NCBI GenBank assembly: GCA_947172415.1
Contig: OX359194.1
Location: 8,165,901-8,229,900 of the forward strand
Length of the DNA: 64,000 nt
Source: Chondrosia reniformis
Taxonomy: Eukaryota; Porifera; Demospongiae; Chondrillida; Chondrillidae
Direction: 5' to 3'
Shown: positions 24,883-39,200 of the stretch, one piece after another
How the letters are laid out: every line of letters begins with the position of its first letter
Numbering within the stretch: the first letter of the stretch is position 1
Program-made: the position numbers and the translations under genes
The notes under the pieces: generated by a model
The model's input: only the letters and a program-made list of their open reading frames with translations
Database searches by the model: none
What the model was told of the DNA's origin: nothing

Positions 24883-27800
24883 ATGAATAAATCTAAAACC
24901 AGCGGTCGACAGATATTGCTAAGGCTTCATCTCTTCTCTTCAGGTAACCTTTATTAGTACTACACGTACATACGTATATACTATACATTCTCATTCTGTT
25001 AGGAGATACTGCCTTATTACAGTTACAGTATTTATATGCAGATGCACATAGAACTGTAACATAATTCTCTGCCTGGCCCCGTGGAGAAGAAGAAATAAAA
25101 ACTCGTGTATCTTCATCCAAAACTCTCACTAGGCCTTTACTCTACAGTAGATGTAGCATGTTGAAAAATGGTGTTAGTTTATTCATGTATATAAGCGAGT
25201 ACATTGCTTGTTTTTTATTCTAATTTTATATTATTATTAATATTAATGTTAAAGTGCACACATGCAAAAAAACAGCAGACCCAATGAGGCACTGTCAGGT
25301 ATACATATTCACACCATAAATATAGATCAAACCTGAAATTACTATGTATCATGTTCCTGATTTTGTATCCTTTAAAAATAAATGTTAATTTTTATACACA
25401 TACATATACGTACATATATATAAGTCAGTACTTTGTTATGTTTTTCTCTTATTTCAGGTCTGATCCTCATGCTATGGACCAATCAGGTTAATGGTATGTT
25501 TAATTGGAGGTTAATTCACAGCTCTATTTATTATATTATTTACTGACTATGTTGACAGGTTTAACAAGATCAGTTTCTTTGGATCCTCCCCCTGCTGCCA
25601 TATCAGGAGTAGTTTCACTCCGTGACAACCAGGATAATATTGTTAATGGAGCCAGTTTTACTATCTCATGTACTGCAACTCATGATACTTCTGATTTTAA
25701 TGTTCAGTTCTTCAGTGATACATGTCAGTGTCCTCAGCCATGTCCATCAGATTGGGAAGGCTGTCTACTGAATGATGGAGACCTTCCTCACACTACTATG
25801 ACTAACACTTTATCGAGTGACTCCCTATCACGGAATATTACACTGACATTCAACAACTTCTCTGAAGCTCACAATGGTAGATATTACTGTAATGCTACTA
25901 CAAGTGATGTTGGTGCTGATCCGAGTAAAATAAGCCATACCCAGAGAGCATATGGAACTGGTAAGAGTGTGAAACTAGTTCATGGTTATTGTATTGTTAA
26001 CAGTTTATCTATTTAACCTACACATAGTAACTGTATAATTACTCTTCTCAACAGGTGCTATTACTGCTGAGCGCATCTTTCCACAGTACATTGTTAGATA
26101 TGCAGATGAAAGAATAGTGATTTTGTATAAGGTCAATGGTGCGCTCTATGATGTCAACTATGAATATGATCAAGATAGTCCTACTCTACAATCACCAGAA
26201 GAGTCATCATTGTTTGAAGAAAGTGGTGTCATACCAGGTTTAACAAGACGGAGAATTAGCATTGCTACAAGTGCATTTCACCAAGTTGGGTACTATGGAC
26301 CAGTAGTACAAGCTACACCTGCTACTACAGCTAACTTGAACTTGGACTCCAGTCAAGTGACTCTTGTAGCCGACTATGGTAAGTTGAAACCCATTCTCTG
26401 ACACTTTACATTTATTGACTCCTCTCATTTTTATATTTCTCATCTAACTTGTCTCTCCAGCTGCTCCAACTGTCCAATTTGGCAGTTCACCAGAGGTAGA
26501 GGTAGCAGCTGGTGATGACTCCACTCTGACCTGCACTGCTACTGGCTATCCTGAGGTGACCATCTCCTTCCAAATATCAGGACTCTCTGCCAACCTTACT
26601 GAGGGCAATCAGAGCACAGTTGCCATGGCAACACCAACTGTTCCATTCAACGTGAGCAGGAGTATAACAGTGTCCAATGTGACAATAGCTGACTGTGATG
26701 CAGTGATCACATGTACAGCAGAGAACACCAACAGAGATGGTAGACAGAATACTTCAGGAAGTGTGACTATACAAGTGTTAGGTAAGAAGTGGAGACAGTC
26801 TTAAATGTATTACTAAATTAAGATATGCTGACTGTGTATACATATACTATAAAATAGTTTAAACACTATTCACCCTTTCTTCACAAAAAGACCAAATTAA
26901 TGTACTGTACATTAGATTTCATACAATGGAGGTGGATGCCTGTAAGGTACTGTAGCAAGGTAGTTCTTTATCATTCCATTATTACTAAAACCTTTAAACT
27001 GAAATTTAGTTAGAGTAGCCATATTTTCTATGTGTTCTTGCAGTCAATCATAATATAATAGCTGCTTTGCTTTTTCTCTTATCTCTTCATCAGTTGACTT
27101 CAAAAAATCTCATTCCTTATTTTGCATGACCTGACCAGTAATCCTTTACCTCCTCTCAGATCTTCCTTCTGTGTCCCTGACTCCAGTGGATCCTGTTGTT
27201 AATGCGACTGATATTGTTACTCTCACATGCACAGCAGATGATTGTGTTAGCAGTACCTTCAGTTTTACCTGGTTCTTTGAAGAAGAAGCAGTTGGTTCTT
27301 CAGTGGTAGTCACTTCTGTCAACCAGTCTACCTCAATAGCTAGTATCAGTAGCATTAGTGGAAGTGACTTTGGAACATACACTTGTCAAGCGACCAATAG
27401 AGCTGGTAGTGTTAATGTTACCACTTCAGTCAGAGAGATGGGTAAGTTACAATGCTTCTCCCTTGTCGTGTGCTGGAAGCAATTCCATTCAATTGGAAGT
27501 GTTTACAGTGTGTACAAGCTGCTTTCTTCAATGATTTTTCCTTCTTAAAATGTGTACCACCCACAAGCTAAGTACCTATAAATGCTATTTCTTCTCAAGC
27601 ATGTTTACAATACACAATAATTTCAGTTTATATTGATGTAATATATATTATTGCATATATTATTGTTCATAAATGGTTCCTATCTCTTCGACTTGTGTGT
27701 AGGTTCCATATCATTCACTGGTGATCTGTCTGCTCCTCCTGGAGGTGCACTGGACACAACCATTGATGTTACCAATGATGAACCTGATCACTATAATATT

Positions 27801-30800
27801 GAAGATGGTGTCTCCTTCAGCCTCACTTGTGTTGCTGAAGGACCCAATGACTTTGAACTCACTCTGTGGAAGAATGGTGTTGAAGTCACTTCTCCTCTTC
27901 CTTCAGTAACCACTGAGACATTGTCAATGCCACTTAGGATGAGGAAGACTCTCAATGTCACTTTTAGTAGCTTTTCTGCTTCTGATAATGGAGTATATCA
28001 ATGTAACGCATCTAATGCATATACAACAGTTTCAAGTAGAAGTATTCTCCTAGGAAGTGGTAAGTTTCACACCTAAATCACTCTTTTGGGCTGCATATAT
28101 ACAACATAGTACTCACTATACCAACTGTCTATACTATAAAGTGGTAAGTTACAAATGTACTGGTAGTCATATGTAATGTAATGTATTTTGTACCAGATGG
28201 ACTCATTATTGTCTGTATATATACAGTATACATATGTGCAGCAATACCAATGTTTAGAGGTACATTATTTTATTCCTTTTCTGTGGTACTCCCTCTTGCT
28301 AATCAGGTCCGTTCACTGCTACCAGAGCTAGTGATGAGTACATTGTACTTTTACCTCCAAATGGAATAATGTTTGAAGTGCAAGTGTCTGGAGCTTACGA
28401 GTCTATTAGATGGTACAGAGAGGGTGGGTCAGAGATTGTAGCTACTACTGATGTCACACTGAGTCAGTTCAGACAGACACTGAATATCATGTCAACCTCA
28501 TCAAGTGATGTAGGTAGAATAACAGCTAATGTAACTGATGGAGACGTAACTTTAAGCATTGTGTTTCAAGTTCGCTTATTCTGTAAGTGAAATTGCATCA
28601 GAGATAGGAGTTCTGTCAGTGAACTGGCTATACATACTTCTATACTAATACTCTATAGCTAGATGTATGACATTGCTTCACTGTGTTTCACTGTCACTTC
28701 TCTATCCTCCAGCTTCTCCTAGCATCACTCTCACTGCCCCAAGTTATGTGATTCAAGGAGACAACCTTACTGTGTCATGTAATGTTACAGGATATCCTCA
28801 AGTGGATATTGACATTACAAGAGATTCATCAACTCTAATGATGGGGTCTTCCTCTTTCAGTGATGATACAAATCTGTTTGAAGGAAGTGTCTCACACGAT
28901 ATAGTAAATGTCAACCGTTTTACTGATGAAGGAAACTACACTTGTTTGGTATCCATCTCTAATGGAACAGATGTAGTTGAATATTCAGAAGAGACTGCAG
29001 TGATAGTTTATAGTGAGTTTTTCCAAACTGTTTCACTGTTAACATTACAACAGTGAAGTGTATTAGCAACAAGTATGCAACATTATTATTATACAATAGC
29101 ATTTCCTTCCTTGTCTTAAATTTTGTCATTTATTTTCACTTGAATCTTCATCTCATTTCCTCTCTAGTTCGTCCAACCGTGTCACTGATGGCTGACATGC
29201 CATTTGCTTCAGTGGGAGACACTGTCACACTCACGTGTACTGCAGTGGGAGGAGTTCCGAACACTTACTCGTTCACTTGGAGGTTTAACAGTTCCCAAAT
29301 CATAACAGTAGGAGTAGCAACAAATGGCAGCACGTCAGTTCTTACATTGACCAACTTTGAATTTGAAAGTTTTGGCTCATACAAATGTGAAGTTAATAAC
29401 ACATTTACAGTTGCTAATAACACAATATCAGTGCTTGAAGGAGGTGAGTAGTAGAAGCATGTACATATAGAGCATATATGGTATATGTACATACGTACAG
29501 TACGTAGGTACATATTTAGTACATATATACAGTACGTGGTATATAGGGACATATATGGTTTACAGGTACGTACGTACATATATGGTATACAACTACATAT
29601 TAGTATGTACATATAACATTTGTGTCTCCTTTCAATAGACCAAACATACCAATATATATGTACCTGTAAACCATATATATGGTTTACAGGTACATATATA
29701 TTGGTATGTAGTCACATGATAGTGTATAATGAAAAATGTTGTTTTAGAGTATTAATGTATCGTATTGCGCAAAATTTTATGAGGGCTATTAATTTGCAAT
29801 CTAACCAATCACAAAACATTTTCTGCCTCGCAAAAATTAGTATTCTATTATATGTCCTGTACACTGAATAATATCTTTTCCCTTCTCTGCAGTACTTCCT
29901 GACTTGGTATCATTGCATATTCAAACAGAAAATAGAGTGTTGGGTCTAAATGGAGAGAGTGTAGTGTTAGGATTTCAGATTGTCAATGCTTCTCCTCCGG
30001 TCACACCTGATAACATTAGATGGTTCTTCCAGCCTCTCAATGATACTCTACTAAAGGTTGAAATTGTGGATGATGGTGTGACGTACATGTTCACTAGTGA
30101 CAATCTGAACCTCACTGTAATGAATGTCAGTAATGAAGTGGAAGGTACTTACACTATTGAAGTGCAAAATGAAGCTGGAATGGATAGTGGAACAGTTACA
30201 TTAATTATTGAAGGTAAGGAAGTACTGTATGTAGTAGGAATACTCTAATATTATATGTACTATTATATGTCTTGTACATATGTAGAATTATTAGACATGT
30301 TATTACTACACAGGTCAACACTTACTATTTTATATTGTTTATTACACAATACTGTACCTTATAAAGCATGCATAACAAATATAAATATATGCAGGTCCCC
30401 CGAGGATTAGAATGCCCCCAGAAGATGAACAATCAGTGGAAGGTAGCAACATGGTGTTCACTTGCTTTGCTATAGCAGAACCTATTCATTCAGTATATTG
30501 GTACTTTACTGATGTCGCTACTTCTGATACTGTACTCATCGCTAGTACCACCACAAGTGTGGATAATAACAATTACACATTGGACCTCAACACTGCAAGC
30601 GATAGCTATGGATTGTTAACCATCTCCAATGTTACATATGGAGACAGAGGAACTTACTTGTGTAATGTATCCAATATACACGGATATGCTACTGGTTCTG
30701 CTACACTGGCTGTACAAGGTGTGACAATATTATACCTACACACATGTTGTTATATAAATAGTTTCACTCATTTGTTGACAAACATATTGTGCCTCTATTT

Positions 30801-33800
30801 TATGTATGATACATTCCATCTCTCCAGTTTCGCCCGTTGTCTTGTCCTCATCACCTCAACAAGATGTACCTATCAACAGCAGTCAACCCATAATGGTAAG
30901 CTGCAATGTGAGTGGCTATCCTCTCACTGGTGTCCGGTGGTGGAAGGGTGTCTCCATGATAACACCAGATGGGGTCCACACAATGATTAGTACTGTCAGA
31001 TTGCAAGATGGCATGAGTTATAACTTTACCTTTGAAGACATTCCTACCCAAGACTTGGAGGAGTTTGAACTGTTTACAGAACTCACCATCTCTCCTCCTT
31101 TTGTGCGTGAAGACACAGCTAATTATCGCTGTGTGGTGAATTCCAACTTTGTAGAGGACCAGTCAGTGAGGGCTGATATTCCTATATTCATACTAGGTAT
31201 GGACATACTTATTAGTTAAAATGTGTTTATTAATTGTGGCTTACGAACTATTGCTTGTTCTGTTTGTCCTCTCTGCACAGAACAACCTGACCCGCCCGAG
31301 AATGTGACTATTACTAACTCAACTGACAGGGAGCAGGTCATCACTTGGGACAATGCATTTAATGGAAACTTGAACATCACAGACTACAAGATCTATACTA
31401 GCACATCACGAGTGCCAGAACTAACACTGATATATCCTTCAGGAAGGAAGAGAGAGGCCGTGGTCCAGATTAGTGGCACTAGAGCTGAGATAACTAGTTT
31501 GATTCCATTTGTTAGGTATTCCTACACAGTGGTAGCTTGCAACTCATTTGGATGTAGTAACTTGTCTGATGTATCCAACACAATACGGACTGATCCTGCT
31601 GGTGAGTGGAGTAGATGTTTAGTGTAATGCAGTAGCATCATCCTATTCTGTTTTGTTTTCTGTAGCTCCGGATCAGGAGCCAACCAATTGTGTTGCCATA
31701 GCAACCTCAGCCACTTCCATCATAGTGACATGGGTGGCACCTGACCCCCCAAATGGTATCATTGAGGACTACAGGTTGGTGTATGGGCCAACAGCAGCTG
31801 TAGCAGAGTATGATCCAATGGAGTTTGAGGATGAAACCAACATGACCACTGGCAGTGACCGGACTAATGTTTCAACTACTGGACTGCAGGAAGCAGTGAG
31901 ATACAACTTTAGGATAGCAGCCATCAACCAAATTGGAGAAGGACCTCTTACAAGTACAGACTGTTCTGTTATAACGGATGAATCAAGTAAGTGTTAAATG
32001 TGTCAATAGAATCACTTTGAATGTTTGCACTGGTAATTCTTATCCTCCAATGAGACTAGATATAACAGTATGTGTGTATGTATGGACATGTCTGACTATA
32101 TACTTTCCTATAGTTCCTGGTGAACCACAGAATTTGATGATAATTTCTCCTGACTCCTCCTCCTTGATGGTATCGTGGGAGCATCCCTTTCCACAAGATA
32201 GAAATGGCATCATCACAGACTACTTGATCTATGTACAGATCAGGGATGGTTCTGAAGACATCTCTATGAGGAACACAAATAGCAATGAGACAACCTTTAC
32301 AGTAGAGAATCTTGAGGAGTTTATTGAATATAACATATCAGTTGCTGCTGTGACTGGTGCAGGAAAGGGTAATGAGACTGATGAAGTAATTCAAAGAACT
32401 TTGAATGACAGTGAGCTATGATACCGGAGCATGATTGTATAATAATCAGTGTCCTCAGAACTTACTTTAATTGCCTTTCCTTCTTCCCATAGCGTCCTCT
32501 GCTCCTCAGTGTGTTACAGTAAATAGCATCACTCATGACACTACAGTTATATCTTGGTACCCACCAGCTGATCCCAGAGGAATCATCAGCGACTTTATGG
32601 TTAGTGTTGGACCATACTATACTAAACTATAATCCAAAGGGCTTTATATTACATACACTAAGACACTGTTAACACATAAAATTTTAAATCTTCCTTCAGG
32701 TATCCGTTACTGGTAGAGATGTTTGTGAACCAGATAATGAGGAAATAGGAAGTCATGATCAAATGGTTCGGTATACCACTTGCGGTACAGACTGTATGAG
32801 ACACACTCCAATGTGTTCTGATGTCAATGAACCAAAGTGTCCAAACATACCTTGTCCACAAGGGAGTACTCCACCATGTGATTCGTCATGGCAACCAGTA
32901 ATGTGTCCTCCCATCCAACCACTATGCTGTCAGATCACTATGCTAAGACCAGCTATAGACTATACTGTAGCAGTAAGTGCTGAGTCAGCAGCTGGTCAAG
33001 GAGATTATTCAGTAACAACAATAAAGACTGATTTGATTGGTGAGTTACAGTATATCACTTGTAACATATATACCAAATCAGATTTCCTAATTTTATACAC
33101 TAATTCTTCACTAATGTTCACCGTACTAGGCTTTTATTCATAACAGTGGATATACTTTGTTAGTATGTTTAATACATTAATCTATTTTATAAATGTATGC
33201 ATACTTTTCATAGTTCAAACTGCAAATATTCAAGTAAAATTTGGACCTGTTTCTCAATGCCTGTCATGGAGAGTAAGTATACACTTGTGAACATTTGTAC
33301 ATAAACCATACACACATACAGTATATAGTTCTAATGTGTGGTACATATATTTAATAGTTCAAACATCTCACTGATTAACATACAATATCATACATTTGTA
33401 GGAAGATGATAGAAGTGTTAAACTATCCGTATTAAACCAAACAGTATCTGAAGTCTTATCTAGTGGATGTGAATGTAGTTTCACAATATCTAATTCATTA
33501 TTTGAATGTGAAGAGAACCAAGATAGATCTGTTGTGTTTATTGCTGAAGTGATGTATTCCTCATGTTTGAATGCACCTGGTCCAGTTACTGCTATAGACA
33601 GTTGGAAGAATACTAGCCCAAGGATTGTGTTCACTGGGGTAAGGTTAACAGTTGATAGCTCCTGTCCATCAGATCTACCTTCTCTAGATGCTCCAGTCTG
33701 TGAGGTAGTTGTCATTCCTCCACCAGAATCACCTCCTTCCGACTCTGTTGCAATAGCAGTTGGTGTAGTACTAAGTCTTCTTGGAGTAGCTATCATTGTG

Positions 33801-34245
33801 TTTATAGTCATTACAGCACTGTACTGTTGTTATAAGAGGAGGATAGCGAGATACAGGTAACTGTACATACGTATATAACATATATGTATATATATTGTGC
33901 TGTAATAACTTAAGCTATTGGTACATATATCTGCTCTTTCTATGCATGTTAAATATGTACTTATTGTATATTATATATGTATCTGTGTACGTATTACTGC
34001 ATGTACTGTGCAGGTTAGCCAAGGAGGGTAATACCAAAGCTGAGTATGAACACATGTCTGGTGTTGCAATGTATGACTTGCAATACAGTAGCATGCACAT
34101 GCAGGCAAATCCAGCCTACGCTACTCCGAATATAAAGGGTCCATCAGCTGCTGGTTGTCATGGTGATCCAGACCACACTTATGAGACTCTGCCTTGTGAA
34201 TTGGAGGAGGAGCGGGAGGAAGAGGAAGAATCACATTATGTTTGA
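24883..34245 (+). CDS. Receptor C: complete Ig/FN3 transmembrane receptor
   Basis: The only fully intact copy, about 1,926 residues. Exons: 24883-24943, 25458-25493 (signal peptide), 25559-25960, 26055-26378, 26461-26781, 27160-27441 (front Igs), 27703-28059, 28307-28582, 28713-29012, 29168-29443 (middle Igs, a different set from A and B), 29893-30213, 30395-30718, 30828-31196 (rear Igs), 31281-31601, 31666-31986, 32114-32410, 32493-32599 plus 32700-33039 (four FN3; the last with a Cys-rich insertion), 33214-33272, 33402-33856 (membrane-proximal region and helix), 34014-34245 (tail). All phases agree and no stop interrupts the frame. Several Ig exons (26,055; 28,307; 29,893) lack one or both canonical cysteines. 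The tail keeps YSSM and YETL, has YEHM where A has YEDM, and ends in an acidic run then SHYV rather than TSL. Confidence 0.9.
29450..29720. repeat. AT-rich intron repeat with a perfect 66-base palindrome
   Basis: Inside the receptor C intron 29,444-29,892. Bases 29,644-29,709 are an exact inverted repeat centred at 29,676.5 with no loop (ACATACCAATATATATGTAC against its complement). Before it, 29,450-29,610 is built of variants of GTACATATATGGTATA. This can extrude as a cruciform or be a hairpin-type element; no coding content. Confidence 0.85.
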
Positions 34246-34344
34246 ATCTACTGATTCACAACCTTTTGTATTAGAATATGTATTGTTTTTCACTGACTAT
34301 AATTTACACACGGACATAAAAAGGTTGAGGCCTTTATATATGCG

Positions 34345-34560
34345 TGTCATTAAAAAATAGGATAGTGTAACAAGTCTCAAGTTGCAAGGACTGCAACAGG
34401 ATCTATATAGGTGAGACAAAGAGGACTCTTAAGGTGAGAAACAGGTAGTGAGGAGAGGTGATTCTAGCAATGGCATTGCTATTCATGCCATGAACTGCCT
34501 GAGGAATACCCAAAGAAAGAAGGCGAATATATAAGAAAAAGGAAAATAATACAGTGTCGC
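34345..34560 (+). mobile_element. Penelope-like element remnant: GIY-YIG endonuclease fragment
   Basis: In one frame the sequence from about 34,390 reads CKDCNRIYIGETKRTLKVR, and after a gap SNGIAIHAMNC. A Cys pair ahead of IYIG, a T-x-R-x-L-x-x-R helix and a late HA are the hallmarks of the GIY-YIG nuclease domain of Penelope-like retroelements. Frameshifts separate the parts and no reverse transcriptase is left. It replaces the receptor 3' UTR at the point where A and B carry the beta-helix fragment. A sister copy lies behind receptor D. Confidence 0.75.
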
Positions 34561-34887
34561 ATAATTAATCATTTTTTGCTTACCTCCAAATTGATCTCCA
34601 AACTCAAGTTGCACCCCAGAAAAGGACAATGTTCGGGACATACAATATAACTGTATGAAACCTTATTAACAACTTGTGCATTAGCTAGCTATATATAGCT
34701 ACAGTCAGATAAGTTCTGCAAATTGCTGTGCTATATACATATAACCAAGAAACATCTATAGCTTCCTCTGAAGGTACATCCAAAATATCAATTAAGACTG
34801 CCTGGAACACAAATCTCATGCAGATTCCAAGAAATGAGCGATATATTATATTAGAACAGTATTTTGTAACTTGCACTGTATATATTA

Positions 34888-34888
<1 letters not shown>

Positions 34889-34952
<64 letters not shown>

Positions 34953-35730
34953 GTACAATAAATTAGTAAAATGGGGAATATACTAACATCAGAAATTAAA
35001 ATACAACCTTAACATAAAATTTAAATTTACAATAAATGAATGAATAATAGTGATAATAATATGAAAATATATATGGAATCATGCAACCTTATTAGTCAAT
35101 GGACTGGAGCCCTGGCGACTCCAGAGTGCCCAGCACAGAGGCGGAGTTCCCCACCTGGATGGCCACGGAGAGTCGCTGAAGTAAGTAAGAGAAAGACTGG
35201 GGCTCTCCCGTGGCTGACTTCAGCCTGTGGCCCAATTCGCGTAGAAAGCTCATCGAGTCTGGGCCCACTGACCCAATGGTCTCCACCGCTAGCGGTTGGA
35301 ATACGTAGGATCTGTCGAGATGTGCGTACTTTCTCGCCTTGTCCTTCTCTGCTAGAGCCGCTGCACCTCCTGCTTCCCTTGCCGATGCTTGTTTGCGGGA
35401 GTCGCAGAAAGAGTCCACACATGTAGCGTCCCACACCAGGAATTTCCCTGCCGACCATGGAACAAGGGTGATACCGTCTGGGCGGTTCCCATCTGCTCTG
35501 TAAAGACCCGATGGTTCGAGTCTGCTGGAGATGTTAGCCGAAGCCAGTGAGCGATAAATGATGTTATTCAGCATCTGGTGGCGGGGGATTCTCCCTTGGC
35601 TTGACCGGCAGCTTAAACCGTGAAGGCCAAAGTTGTCAACAGGCCTTCCACAGGAGCCGCAGGTATGGGGTAGGCATATGGGGGCACCCACTCTGAGGCC
35701 GATGGCAATACGGATGGCTTCGTTTGACAC
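34889..35730 (-). mobile_element. 5'-truncated retrotransposon with restriction-like endonuclease end
   Basis: On the minus strand 35,730-35,092 is open for about 212 residues: a zinc-binding CGSCGRPVDNFGLHGLSC (C-x2-C, H-x4-C), then GNRPDG...LVWDATC, matching the PD...D pattern of restriction-like endonucleases at the C-terminus of early-branching non-LTR retrotransposons. The stop is followed by a short 3' UTR and ends in (TAA)n at 34,889-34,952, the usual 3' tail of such elements. The reverse transcriptase is missing, so this is a dead 5'-truncated copy. GC content is clearly higher than in the surroundings, a sign of recent arrival. Clade assignment is inference. Confidence 0.7.
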
Positions 35731-36120
35731 ATTATTATTATTATTATTATTATTATTAATATTATTATTATTATTAATATATTCAATTCAATTCAATTCA
35801 ATATAATTTTTAAGTGCACCATGTACATTGCACACTAGGGCGAAAGTATGCCCAATGCAGCACTATAAAAAAGTTATAAAAAGTTATAAAAGAACACTGT
35901 TGCACAACAAACACATTAATAAATCCGTTCAATACCAGATGACAGTACTTATGTCCTTCCTCTTTCGCTGCCACTTGCAGTATGGATGCAGTCTTCTGAA
36001 TGTCTTCCTGTTGCTCCACCTCCACCCCTAATCTCTGTATATATTTAAGTGCACCATGTGCAAAATACACACTAGGGCTATATGCCCCATGCAGCATTAA
36101 ACAAAAAGTTTGAAAATGAA
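35731..36120. repeat. Microsatellites and a duplicated short repeat upstream of receptor D
   Basis: (ATT)n runs from 35,731 to about 35,776, followed by (ATTCA)n to about 35,800. Then TTAAGTGCACCATGT...CACACTAGGGC...GCCC-ATGCAGCA occurs twice, at about 35,810-35,870 and 36,045-36,110. No gene is visible; long runs open on either strand here are chance. Confidence 0.6.
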
Positions 36121-36159
36121 AATGAATGCTGAATAGATTGCATTTCTCATGTATACCCA

Positions 36160-36286
36160 AAACATCGTGACGTCATTCAAAGGTAAAGCTTTAAGAAAGC
36201 GATTCGCCACGAATTTCCCTAGAGCGTTCAACTGATCAAAGGCTGGAATATTTAATGAGTACGTAGCAGTAGTTTGGAAGCACGCA
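36160..36286 (+). promoter_or_regulatory. Conserved upstream block of receptor D with a CRE site
   Basis: TGACGTCA at 36,168-36,175, about 112 bases before the ATG at 36,287, in the same context as ahead of B and C. One of the two CAACTGATCA units is missing and a short GATTCGCCAC stretch is inserted. Sequence similarity to the other copies begins near the CRE, so this marks the left edge of the duplicated block. Confidence 0.55.
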
Positions 36287-39200
36287 ATGAATAAATCTAA
36301 AACCAGCGGTCGACAGATATTGCTAAGGCTTCATCTCTTCTCTTCAGGTAACCTTTATTAGTGCTACACGTACATACGTATATACTGTACATTCTGATTC
36401 TGTTAGGAGATACTGCCTTATTACAGTTACAGTATTTATATGCAGATACACACGTACATAGAACTGTAACATAATTCTCTGCCTGGCCCAGTGGAGAAGA
36501 GTAAGAAGTAGTGTATCCTCATCCAAACTCTCACTAGGCCTTTACTCTACAGTAGATGTAGCATGTTGAAAAATGGTGTTAGTTTAGAAGTGAGTACCTT
36601 GCTTGTCTTTTATTTTAAATTATTATTATTAAAATGCATACGTACAAAAAACAGCACTGGGATACAGACCCAAGAGGCACTGTCAAGTATACACATCCAC
36701 CACAACATAAATATATTATGGATCAAAAATGAAATTACTTTATAACTTTGTTACTGATTTTGTACTTTCAAATTCTTTAAAAATAAATATACGTACATAC
36801 TAGAATATATTAATTTTTATATGTACATACAGTGCACATACGTATACCTATACATGCGTACATACATTTATGTTATATTTTTCTCTTATTTCAGGTCTAA
36901 TCCTCATGCTATGGACCAATCAGATTACTGGTATGTTTAATTGGAGGTTAATTCACAGCTCTATTTATTATATTATTTACTGACTATGTTGACAGGTTTA
37001 ACAAGATCAGTTTCTTTGGATCCTCCCCCTGATACCATAGCAGGAGTAGCTTCACGCCGTGGCAACCAGGATAATATTGTAACTGGAGCCAGTTTTACTA
37101 TCTCATGTAATGCAACTCACACTTCTTCTAATTTTAATGTTCAGTTCTTCAGTGATACATGTCAGTGTCCTCAGCCATGTCCACCAGATTGGCAAGGCTG
37201 TCCACTGAATGATGGAGACCTTCCTCAGACTACTATGACTAACACTTCTAGTGGTTCACTATCACGGACTATTACACTGACATTCGACAGTTTCACTGAA
37301 GCTCACAATGGTAGATATTACTGTAATGCTACTACAAGTGATGTTGGTGCTGATCCAAGTGAAATAAGCAGTAACCAGAGAGCATATGGAACTGGTAAGA
37401 GTGTGAAACTAGTTCATTGTCATTGTATTGTTAACAGTTTATCTATTTAACCTACACATAGTAACTGTATAATTACTATTCTCAACAGGTGCTATTACTG
37501 CTGAGCGCATCTTTCCACAGTACATTGTTAGATATGCAGATGAACCAATAGTGATTTTGTATAAGGTCGATGGAGCGCTCTATGATGTCAATTATGCATA
37601 TGATCAAGATAGTCCTACTCTATTAACACCAGAAGATACAACATTGATTGAAGAAAGTGGTGTTACATCAAGTTTAATAAGACGGAGAATTAGCATTTCT
37701 GCAGCAACTGCATTTCACCGAGTTGGGTACTATGGACCAGTAGTACAAGCTACACTTGCTACTACAGCTAACTTGAACTTGGACTCCAGTCAAGTGACTC
37801 TTGTAGCTAACTATTGTGAGTTGAAATGCATTCTCTGACACTTTACATTTATTGACTTCACTCTCATTTTTATGTTTCTCATCTAACTTGTCTGTCCAGC
37901 TGCTCCAACTGTCCAATTTGGTAGTTCACCAGAGGTGGAGGTAGCAGCTGGTGATGACTCCACTCTGACCTGCACTGCTACTGGCTATCCTGAGGCGACC
38001 ATCTCCTTCCAAATATCAGGACTGTCTGCCAACCTTACTGAGGGCAATCAGAGCACAGTTACCATAGCAACACCAACTGTTCCATTCATTGTGAGCAGGA
38101 GTATAACAGTGTCCAATGTGACAATAGCTGACTGTGATGCAGTGATCACATGTACAGCAGAGAACACTAACAGAGATGGTATACAGAATACTTCAGGAAG
38201 TGTGACTATACAAGTGTTAGGTAAGAAGTTGATATACGTATGTCACACAGTTTCCTGCAAAGCTGCTTCTACTGGTCCTTATCACAATGAAACTCGTACT
38301 TGGGAAGATGGTTTGTTATTATGATTGCATTCAACAAATTTTGTACATAGAATAGCATAAGAAATATAGTTCTTTGTGAGTGAGTTCATGTATACAAGTA
38401 AATTAATATACATAGTTTATACATAGTTTATTGTAATTTATTTATTACTAAAACCTTTCAAGTTTAGTTTTAGCCATAATTATCCATGTTTTACTTTTAC
38501 TTACATTATTATATACTAAAGCCTTTAGCTTTCAACTGAATTTTAGTTAGAGTAGCCATATTTTCCATGTGCTTTTGCAGTCAATCCTAATAGCTGTTTA
38601 GCTATTTCTCTTATCTCTTCATCAGTTGTCTTCAAGAAAATCTCATTCCTCATTTTGCATGACCTGACCAGTAATCCTTTACCTCCTCTCAGATCTTCCT
38701 TCTGTGTCCCTGACTCCAGTGGATCCTGTTGTGAATGTGACTGATACTGTTACTCTCACATGCACAGCAGATGATTGTGTTAGCAGTACCTTCAGCTTTA
38801 CCTGGTTCTTTGAGGAAGAAGCAGTTGGTTCCTCAGTGGTAGTCACTTCCGTCAACCAGTCTACCTCAATGGCTAGTATCAGTAGCATTATTGAAAGTGA
38901 CTTTGGAATGTACACATGTCAAGTGACCAATAGAGCTGGTAGTGTTAATGTTACCACTTCAGTCAGAGAGATGAGTTAGTTTTAATACACATAATTTCAG
39001 TTTATATTGATGTAATATATACGTATTATTGCATATATTATAGGTCATATGTAATTTCACAATAGTTTATAGTGAGTTTTCCCAAACTGTTTCACTGTTA
39101 ACATTACAACAGTAAAGTGTATTAGCAGCAAGTATGCAACATCATTATTATACAATACACTTCCTTCCTTGTCTTAAATTTTATCTTTTTTTTCACTTGA

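Noticed and set aside
35040..35426. Plus-strand frame of 128 codons in the GC-rich segment
   Set aside because: It is the complement of the retrotransposon endonuclease frame, whose zinc and PD...D motifs identify the coding strand.
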